NCBI GenBank assembly: GCA_017938405.1
Contig: JAGBBP010000003.1
Span: forward strand, 1 to 64,000
Direction: 5' to 3'
DNA length: 64,000 bases
From: Lachnospiraceae bacterium
Lineage (GTDB): Bacteria > Bacillota > Clostridia > Lachnospirales > Lachnospiraceae
Position numbers and translations under genes: made by a program. Of the stretch, positions 8,222 through 15,000 are shown one piece after another (positions within the stretch are counted from its first letter, which is position 1; each line of letters starts with the position of its first letter). The notes below the pieces were generated by a model. That model made no database searches. It saw only the letters and a program-made list of their open reading frames with translations, and was not told the DNA's origin.

Positions 8222-8250
8222 ATTATAACACATGTTTTAGCTTTTTTCAA
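8222..8250 (-). promoter_or_regulatory. Antitoxin RNA promoter
   Basis: On the minus strand TTGAAA (8250-8245) and TATAAT (8227-8222) are separated by exactly 17 bases. No open frame follows it, which supports an RNA product. Confidence 0.8.
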
Positions 8251-8360
8251 TGACTTTTTCTATAACGATACAATTCACTCCACAACTAAGCATTACATTT
8301 CCTATGTTGCTAAAACCATATTTTGATACATTGTTTCATGAGATTCCGTATGGGTAGTAA

Positions 8361-8389
8361 TTGTTTTTGTTACCATAACCTTGTATAAT
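8361..8389 (+). promoter_or_regulatory. Promoter of the DUF2971 gene
   Basis: TTGTTT at 8361-8366 and TATAAT at 8384-8389, 17-base spacer, 34 bases before the likely start codon. Confidence 0.7.
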
Positions 8390-8423
8390 ATAGACAAATC
8401 AGCAGGTAGTGAGGTGTCTTAAT

Positions 8424-9233
8424 TTGAAGATAGATTTTTATGATGATTATTTTTCTATTGAGCCTTTTTCAAAAAATAACGATGGAAATCAATTTAAAGA
8501 CAATTATATCCGTTCCAAAATGAAATACGGAAAAATATATAAATTTGTAGCCTTCACTGAAAACGAAAATTTAAATTCCAGAAAACTTGATATGCTTATT
8601 AAAAATCAATTTTGGGCAAGTTGCTATGATTATTTTAATGATGATAGGGAAGTTTTACGCCCTTACAACCAATTCGTAGTATGCAGAAAAACAAAAAAGA
8701 CAAAACAAGACTTAAATATTTTCTTTTCTACAGTCAATGAAATGAATGATATTTCCTGCTTTACCTATGAACCATCTGATTTTATGTGGCAAGAATATGC
8801 AAACAATGGAAATGGATTTTGTATGGAATTTGAACTATTTGACAGCGATAAGTTTTTCCCAATTGTTTACTTGGATAAGGACAAATTAGATTATACCGAT
8901 GATATAATTAAACTATTTACTTCTCCCAAAACAGACTTTAAAACATTAAGCAAATTGACCATTTTACCATGGGTGACAAAAGACCCTATATATCAGACAG
9001 AAAACGAATTGAGATTCTTATGTGGTGATGTTTACGACAATGAAGATGACCCAATGGGAGGTAGAATTGCTCCTGGTAAGAAAAAAATATTAAACTATAA
9101 AGGATTTGAGTATTCTTTTGAATATGCAGGGATTATTCTCAAAAAAGTATATATAGGTTCAAACTGCACAAAAGACAAAGAACTACAAAGCATTTGCAGC
9201 AATATGAATATTACAGCAGAAAGAGTCCGATAG
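8424..9233 (+). CDS. DUF2971 family protein
   Basis: A 269-residue soluble protein. The TTG start is preferred because GAGGTG lies 7 bases upstream; a GTG at 8409 overlaps that binding site. The family signature is visible in the middle: DISCFTYEPSDFMWQEYA followed by NGNGFCMEFE (pattern CFS...MW..YA..G.GFC..F). The N-terminal half has KIYKFVAFTENE, usual for the family. Biochemical role unknown; DUF2971 genes are often found in mobile and defence regions (general knowledge). Base composition is far more AT-rich than the flanking genes, and it sits inside the rlmH insert behind the toxin module, both signs of transfer. Confidence 0.85.
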   Translation: MKIDFYDDYFSIEPFSKNNDGNQFKDNYIRSKMKYGKIYKFVAFTENENLNSRKLDMLIKNQFWASCYDYFNDDREVLRPYNQFVVCRKTKKTKQDLNIFFSTVNEMNDISCFTYEPSDFMWQEYANNGNGFCMEFELFDSDKFFPIVYLDKDKLDYTDDIIKLFTSPKTDFKTLSKLTILPWVTKDPIYQTENELRFLCGDVYDNEDDPMGGRIAPGKKKILNYKGFEYSFEYAGIILKKVYIGSNCTKDKELQSICSNMNITAERVR

Positions 9234-9284
9234 ATTATTTCGCCCCAGTAGACTATCGACTTGCCAAGTGACTTATAAATATTA

Positions 9285-9310
9285 AAAGGATGGCACAATT
9301 ACCATCCTTT
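9285..9310 (+). terminator. Terminator of the DUF2971 gene
   Basis: AAAGGATGG (9285-9293) pairs with CCATCCTTT (9302-9310), 50 bases past the stop codon and still inside the insert. Confidence 0.75.
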
Positions 9311-9345
9311 CAATACCTATCTTAACTTCTGTTTTACCCTATCCC

Positions 9346-9825
9346 CTATTTGTGATACGGTTCACCGCTGATAATCCGGTACGCCCGGTATAACTGTTCC
9401 AGGAGTACCACCCGCATCAGCTGGTGCGGAAAGGTCATCTTGGAAAAGCTGAGCAAGTAATCTGCCCGGGCAAGTACTTCTTTGGAAAGTCCCAGGGAGC
9501 CGCCGATAATTAGCACAATATGACTGGTGCCGCCTACCCCCAGCCGGTCCACAAAGGACGCCAGTTCCTCACTGGAAAGCTGCTTTCCTTCAATGGCAAG
9601 AGCCACCACATAGGCGCCTTCCGGGATTGCCTTTAAAATCCGCTCGCCTTCCTTTTTCTTAATTTGTTCTTCCAACGCCTCCGACGCTCCGTCCGGGGTC
9701 TTCTCATCCGACAGCTCCGTCATGGACAGCTTACAATAGCGGCTCAGACGCTTCTCGTATTCTTTGATAGCATCCGTGAAAAACTTCTCCTTTATCTTTC
9801 CGACGCAAATGACCGTAACTCTCAT
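9346..9825 (-). CDS. rlmH: 23S rRNA (pseudouridine1915-N3)-methyltransferase RlmH
   Basis: A full-length 159-residue SPOUT methyltransferase that methylates pseudouridine 1915 in helix 69 of 23S rRNA in the assembled ribosome. Family marks: MRVTVICVGKIKEKFF start, LAIEGKQLSSEELA, the SAM-binding knot IIGGSLGLS near 107, MTFPHQLMRVVLLEQLYRAYRI, and the C-terminal GEPYHK. It is the last gene of an operon with a histidine phosphatase 27 bases upstream and a ThrE-type exporter before that. Its 3' end is the right att-like boundary of the insert at 7798-9367, so its native terminator has been displaced. Confidence 0.97.
   Translation of the reverse strand: MRVTVICVGKIKEKFFTDAIKEYEKRLSRYCKLSMTELSDEKTPDGASEALEEQIKKKEGERILKAIPEGAYVVALAIEGKQLSSEELASFVDRLGVGGTSHIVLIIGGSLGLSKEVLARADYLLSFSKMTFPHQLMRVVLLEQLYRAYRIISGEPYHK
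9350..9367 (-). repeat. Right att-like copy, 3' end of rlmH
   Basis: TTGTGATACGGTTCACCG, inside the last codons of rlmH; 16 of 18 bases match 7798-7815 in direct orientation. Confidence 0.75.
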
Positions 9826-9852
9826 CCGTATTTTCCTACCTTTCCGGCGTTT

Positions 9853-10458
9853 TTATTGCACGGCGTTCTCTTTCGTAGAACAGTCCTTTTCTTTCTTCTT
9901 CATCTTCTCAAAAAATGCCGGACGCATTCCTACGTACTGATACAAAAATCCGTTTTTCACCCGGCGCAATTTTGTGCCGTGAAATCCCAGACGAAACAGC
10001 TCCAGACAAATATTAAACATCATGAAGCCGTGACAAACAATCAATATATTTTCCTGGGACCAGTCGATGGACCGCAAAAAAGCACGAATCCGCTTTCTGG
10101 TACCGATAATGCTTTCCGGCTGGCTTTTGGACTTAAAATACCAGGCAAGTCGTCCGCAAATATGCCACACTTCAAAAGGCAGACGCAAACGCTCCGTATG
10201 AATAAACGGTGCATTGTCCACCTCACGAAGCAGCTTGTCCACGCGGATATTTCCGCTGTATACTTCCTTGGCGGTAGCCACTGCCCGGGGAATATCGCTG
10301 GAATAGCAAATATCCCATTGAATTCCGTACATTTCCACATGCTTTTTTATAATACCGGAATGCTCGTACTTCTCCGACCATTCCCGGAATTCTTTCGAAG
10401 TCATCATTTTCTTGTGAGGACAATCCACTTTAAAATGACGCAATAATCCAATCCGCAT
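9853..10458 (-). CDS. Histidine phosphatase superfamily protein
   Basis: A 201-residue cytoplasmic protein of the phosphoglycerate-mutase-like superfamily. The nucleophile motif is LLRHFKVDC (RHF in place of the usual RHG). YSSDIPRAVATA supplies the second conserved Arg/Ser region, REVDN the acid region, and ILIVCHGFMM the second catalytic histidine. Substrate cannot be told; the central part is diverged from mutases, so a small-molecule phosphatase is most likely. It is in the middle of an operon with exporter genes (8 bases upstream) and rlmH (27 bases downstream). Confidence 0.88.
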   Translation of the reverse strand: MRIGLLRHFKVDCPHKKMMTSKEFREWSEKYEHSGIIKKHVEMYGIQWDICYSSDIPRAVATAKEVYSGNIRVDKLLREVDNAPFIHTERLRLPFEVWHICGRLAWYFKSKSQPESIIGTRKRIRAFLRSIDWSQENILIVCHGFMMFNICLELFRLGFHGTKLRRVKNGFLYQYVGMRPAFFEKMKKKEKDCSTKENAVQ

Positions 10459-10466
10459 ACTGCCTC

Positions 10467-10907
10467 CTAATGCTTCTTCCGATACAAGATTCGAAAAAAC
10501 GAATCTACTACAAAAATGCCCAGTGCTATCATCCCTGCCACCTGTAGGGTGTAGGACAAATAATAGGACGTTTGTGCCGTATCATTTTGCAACAAATAAT
10601 ATACCGTCCGGTACATGCCCACACCGGGTACCAACGGCAAAATACCGGTTACCAGATAAATAGTCACCGGAGCTTTGGAAATCCGGGCAAAAATCTGGGA
10701 CATAATCGCCACCGCAAAGGCCGCCAAGAAAGAAGCAAAGACCGCATTTCCACTCACTTTCATCCCAATCAGATACACCGTCCAGCCTCCCGCTCCCGTA
10801 AGCCCGGTTAAAACAAGACGGTTTTTCGGCACCTGAAATACGATAGCCACCGCAAGAACGCCAACGAAGGCACTGATTACCTGTACCACTGCTTCCCACA
10901 AACTCAT
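10467..10907 (-). CDS. Threonine/serine exporter family, small subunit (ThrE_2/DUF3815)
   Basis: A 146-residue integral membrane protein with about four hydrophobic helices. ITGILPLVPGVGMYRTVYYLL-like core (residues about 85-110) is the signature of the ThrE_2 half of split ThrE exporters. It starts within the stop of the larger subunit (ATGA overlap at 10904-10907), so translation is coupled and the two halves should form one exporter for threonine, serine or related small molecules. The longer open frame upstream of this ATG overlaps the partner gene and is not used. Confidence 0.9.
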   Translation of the reverse strand: MSLWEAVVQVISAFVGVLAVAIVFQVPKNRLVLTGLTGAGGWTVYLIGMKVSGNAVFASFLAAFAVAIMSQIFARISKAPVTIYLVTGILPLVPGVGMYRTVYYLLQNDTAQTSYYLSYTLQVAGMIALGIFVVDSFFRILYRKKH

Positions 10908-11677
10908 AGCACACCTCCCGTCACCAGACTGCCGAAATACAACCCGATTGCAATCCCCACCGCACAGGAGATGGCACGCACAAAAGCTTCCATTACACGG
11001 GCCGCACCGGAAATGTAATCTCCGTATAACGTATCCCGGATGGCATTGGTAATTGCTACGCCCGGAAGGGACGGCATGGCCGTACCGGCCACAATAAGTT
11101 CCAGATTGCATCCCGCATGGAAGGTGGTCTGAAGCACCGTCGCGGCAAAGGTAGCAAAGGCAAGGGCAATCATATGATACATAAACCGGTTCAATCTGCT
11201 TTTTGAAAAAAACATCTGACAAAGCACCAAAACAAGACCGGAACCGCAGGAAATCAGTGCATCCCAACCGTCACCGCCCAAAAGCAGGGTAAACATCACC
11301 ACAGTAAGAAACGTCCCCAAATATAAAAGCCCCGCCGGATACCGCGGAGTCTCCCGAAGCACCTTTAACTCTGCATACAACTCCTCTAACGTCAATGCTC
11401 CCGAACAATATTGTCTGGACAAACTGTTTACGGTATAAAGATTACCGAGATTGGTCTCCCGGGTGGTAATCCGCTGCATCTTTGTAATCGCAGAAAACCC
11501 CGGATCGTCCAACGTTAACATAAGCGCCGTAGAAAGCACCAAAACCTCCGTAGTCTCCGCACCCGACGTATCCAAAATCCGTTGCATGGTATCCTCTACG
11601 CGGTATGTCTCCGCACCGGCCTGCAACATAATTGTCCCTGCCAACATGGCAGCATCTGCCAATTGCCTGTAATCCAT
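10904..11677 (-). CDS. Threonine/serine exporter family, large subunit (ThrE_1/DUF1212)
   Basis: A 257-residue membrane protein. Residues 1-110 are the soluble cap typical of the family (AGAETYRVEDTMQRIL, then LSTALMLTLDD), which contains the conserved G-A-E-x-x-R-x-E motif. Five hydrophobic helices follow, ending with LVAGTAMPSLPGVAITNAIRD-like sequence that matches the P-G pattern of the small subunit. First gene of the operon behind a strong promoter. Substrate by family is Thr/Ser efflux; some relatives carry other acids. Confidence 0.9.
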   Translation of the reverse strand: MDYRQLADAAMLAGTIMLQAGAETYRVEDTMQRILDTSGAETTEVLVLSTALMLTLDDPGFSAITKMQRITTRETNLGNLYTVNSLSRQYCSGALTLEELYAELKVLRETPRYPAGLLYLGTFLTVVMFTLLLGGDGWDALISCGSGLVLVLCQMFFSKSRLNRFMYHMIALAFATFAATVLQTTFHAGCNLELIVAGTAMPSLPGVAITNAIRDTLYGDYISGAARVMEAFVRAISCAVGIAIGLYFGSLVTGGVL

Positions 11678-11769
11678 AACTGCCCTTTCCGTAATCCAAA
11701 TGTATTACATCCAAACAGATTCTTCTTTGCCTATCTCTCTTATCATTATCTTAACATTCCATCTATTTT

Positions 11770-11798
11770 ATTATACTTTTTTCCCGACCTGATTGCAA
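11770..11798 (-). promoter_or_regulatory. Promoter of the exporter-phosphatase-rlmH operon
   Basis: TTGCAA (11798-11793) and TATAAT (11775-11770) with a 17-base spacer on the minus strand. The rest of the 377-base gap 11678-12054 is AT-rich and holds only the terminator at 11967 and an imperfect inverted repeat near 11935-11965. Confidence 0.75.
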
Positions 11799-11966
11799 GA
11801 ACAAGAAGGAAATATTCCGTTTTTTCCTCGTTCATAATTTGTTTACAATTTATACATTTTTTATTCACAACAGCATGTTATATTAATTCTCGGATAGTGA
11901 TAAAACACTTTCTACTCCCACCCTATTATACGTTGAGTGATATGTTCCTCATAGCATATCATTCGG

Positions 11967-11995
11967 AAAAAGAGGCTGTTCCCCAGCCTCTTTTT
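11967..11995. terminator. Terminator of the giant surface protein gene
   Basis: Perfect 12-bp stem AAAAAGAGGCTG / CAGCCTCTTTTT (11967-11978, 11984-11995), 5-base loop, T tract in both directions, 60 bases past the stop of the 1980-residue protein. Confidence 0.92.
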
Positions 11996-12054
11996 CTTTT
12001 GTAATTTTCATATTTTCCTTGCTTGATGTACCACTTTACCACGTTAACAGTTTG

Positions 12055-15000
12055 TTAATAAATTCCATTTGTTACATACCCTTTTTCTGATAAATCTCCC
12101 GGATAAATCACCGCCACTTCACCGCCCTGTATCTCGTAGCGGTTTCCCTGATTATCATAACGATACTCTTCTATTGCTTCTTTTTTCCAAATATTATTTA
12201 CAATTCCCTCCGGAAGCATCCCGTAATATAAAATCTCACCTTGGGTGTTCCGAATGGTTAAAGCAAAACGTAACATCCAAATGGCATCTTTCCTCCAAAA
12301 AGACTCCGAAAAGTTCAACCCATACTGCTTATGATAATCGATTACATCGGTTCCGGTCTCTGCGATATAAAGATTATCCGGCAAAGAGAAACTTCCCTGC
12401 CATTCCCTTACAGCATATTCTGTTGTCGATGCAAGTTCAAGCCTACAACTCTGCTCATCCGGAATCCAGCGCCGCAGAGTTCGTCCCTGACCGGATTCTT
12501 CCTGGTAATATACATCCGCCTCCTCATATCCGGCTTCCGTCACCACAGTCAGATGCGGAACAAGTTTACACATCGCTCCCTCCCCAAACAGGCTGCCGAT
12601 ACTTTTTACACGAAAATCGATATATCCGCCCATGGCAAGACCGCCCACATTGCGATACTTCGGATGCACTCCGGTACGAAGCGGTAACATTTCCCATTCC
12701 GATCCGTTCTCCTCTCTTTTTCCTACCGTAAAAAACAATTCTTCCTCCACCTCATCCCATGGAAGCGAACCGCCTACTTCTACCACTGCAAAATCATACA
12801 ACCGCCCAGTGATATGTACTTTCTTTGTTCCGGTGGCCACATAATTTTCTGTCCGGGAATTCCTCGTTTTCTCCGTCTTATCCTCCGCTCCGACTCCGTT
12901 TATCGCAACAGACCGAAACCTTATCTCATGAATTCCTTCCCTGGTATCCACCGGCAGATAAAATCGTTGCGCTTCCGTTCCCAACCGATACCATTCTCCC
13001 GAATCAATTATCACATCATTGGACTTTTCCTTGTCATTCCCCAAATCCAGCCATATCGCAAAAGGAAAACAAACTTCATTCCGTACTTTTCCCTCTTCCT
13101 TCGCCAGATATTCTGCATAATCCCGTTCCCCGTATCCTTTCTTCTCACTGTGGTATCCGGAATTCATAACCTGAAGCACAAAATCCGAATGTATCCCTTC
13201 TTCATCCAGTACCAGCACCGTACAATCTTCCGCTATTGTTTCACACTGATACATATTCCCATGGGAGGACGTAATATTTGGAATACACACCACCGGCGTA
13301 TGCACGTTAATCTCGTTTGCCTTGCCTGCCGGTATCTGTATCTCTGTTACCGGTCCTACATTCGCCTCGGAAGCTTTGTAGGTTATGGTTGTTGCAGTTT
13401 CATAACGTCCGTTTGCCGTGGTAGTAAGGAGCGGTATTCCGCTCATATATGTTTGCGTATACACGGTTTCCTCAATCTTACTTCTTAATTGCGCGATTGC
13501 GGAAAGACTCGGCACATGACCTTCGCCCGTTGCGTTCGGTGCATCGGATAGCACTGTTACGCCGGCTACGGTTACACGGTCACTCTTTACCGAAAACTTG
13601 GAACCGTCCGCCCATGCCGCGTTATGACATACATTGGTTAAGTGTTCTGTCACATCCGGAGCTACGCCCGGTATGTCGGAAATGATATACTCCTCATTCG
13701 TCAGTGTAATGGTAAGACTTGGGGTACCGTCCGGGTCATAGGTCGGCCATACGAGATGTTCTTTCGCATCCCCGTATGCCGTCAACTGATACGTCGGCTT
13801 TGTTGCGGCATCCGGACCGCTCCAGTCAACCGGAAGGGTTACCGTTCCCGCAGACATGGCAGCATTTTCAACTGTTACCTTTGTCGGGAAGTAAATACCA
13901 CCCTCATCCAAGGTCCAGTAAGCCCATGCCTTCGGTACCATGAAATCATAAGTCCTTGTCTGTCTGCCACTGATATTTAAGGTTTCATCATCCGGATTCT
14001 CGTACTGTGTCCGGTACGGTACCGTCACATGCATCCGTACATACTCCTGTCCGCTGATCCGTTTCAAATTACCGGAGAACATCCATGCACCCATCTTGGC
14101 CCGGATAGCCACGGATTCCGTGGACGGGATAGCTCCTTCTGCCTCCGGTTCTCCATCGATTATGATATCCGATACCTGGTACGGTTGTTTATCCGTCAAT
14201 GCTCCCGTGGAAGCATTATGATCGTCCGCATAGATATGCACCACGGAGGTATCCAGTGCCACCTCAACAGGAAGATTATCTTCCGGCAATACATTCGGAA
14301 GATTTTCATCGTCCGCTCCCGGAACATATACTTCATCCTGGGTCCAGTAGGTATACAGTACGTCCGTATGGGTTTCCGTCCACACGGCTGTCGCGGTTCC
14401 GTCCGCATCATAATACTGCTTTCCGCTTCCTCTTGTTCCCGTATAGTACCCATGGAAGGTATATCCGGTCTTTTTCGGGGGGATGATGTTTGCTCCTTTT
14501 TGGTCAAATACAACCATGGTAGCTGTCTGTTCCTGTTCCGTAGCGCCTCTTCCGTCTAACGTAAGCACATACGCCTTTGCCTGATAATACGCATACAGCG
14601 TTTCGCTCTTCTTCGGCTGATACTGCATGCCGCTACCGTTAGGCGCCATTATCAGAACACCTTTCTCAATGGCTTCGTATAACGCATCCTCCGTATCAAA
14701 ATAATCCGGCGGGTAAGCCCGTCCCGTGGTAAAGCCCATCAGGTCGTAACCGGTACAGGTTGCTTCCGGAAGGGTGATGTAGGATGCGGTACCGCCCCAA
14801 TACGGGAACAGCACAAGCGTCGCTTCGTCTGTGGCAGTAAGGTTCACTGTTACATCTCCCGGCACATACGGGTCCAGATACTTGAAACTACCATCCGGAA
14901 GTTCCTCGTACAGTCTCCAACCACAAAAAGCAAGGGATGCTGAATCACTTGTCTTTGATAAGGAAACCGTGTTTGCTGTACTCATTACCGGATTTGCATT

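Larger units (their letters stand above)
7798..9367. mobile_element. Mini integrative element inserted at the 3' end of rlmH
   Basis: About 1.5 kb of clearly more AT-rich DNA lies between two direct copies of the rlmH 3' end (7798-7815 and 9350-9367). The insert carries a hairpin, a type I toxin-antitoxin module, a DUF2971 gene and its terminator. There is no recombinase, so it would be a remnant or would move with an enzyme supplied elsewhere. The last codons of rlmH are the known target of Ccr serine recombinases (SCC elements) and related integrases. The insertion leaves rlmH intact. Confidence 0.65.

Noticed and set aside
10908-11267. An upstream extension of the small exporter subunit in the same frame.
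   Set aside because: It overlaps the larger subunit throughout, and the ATG in the ATGA overlap has a good binding site.
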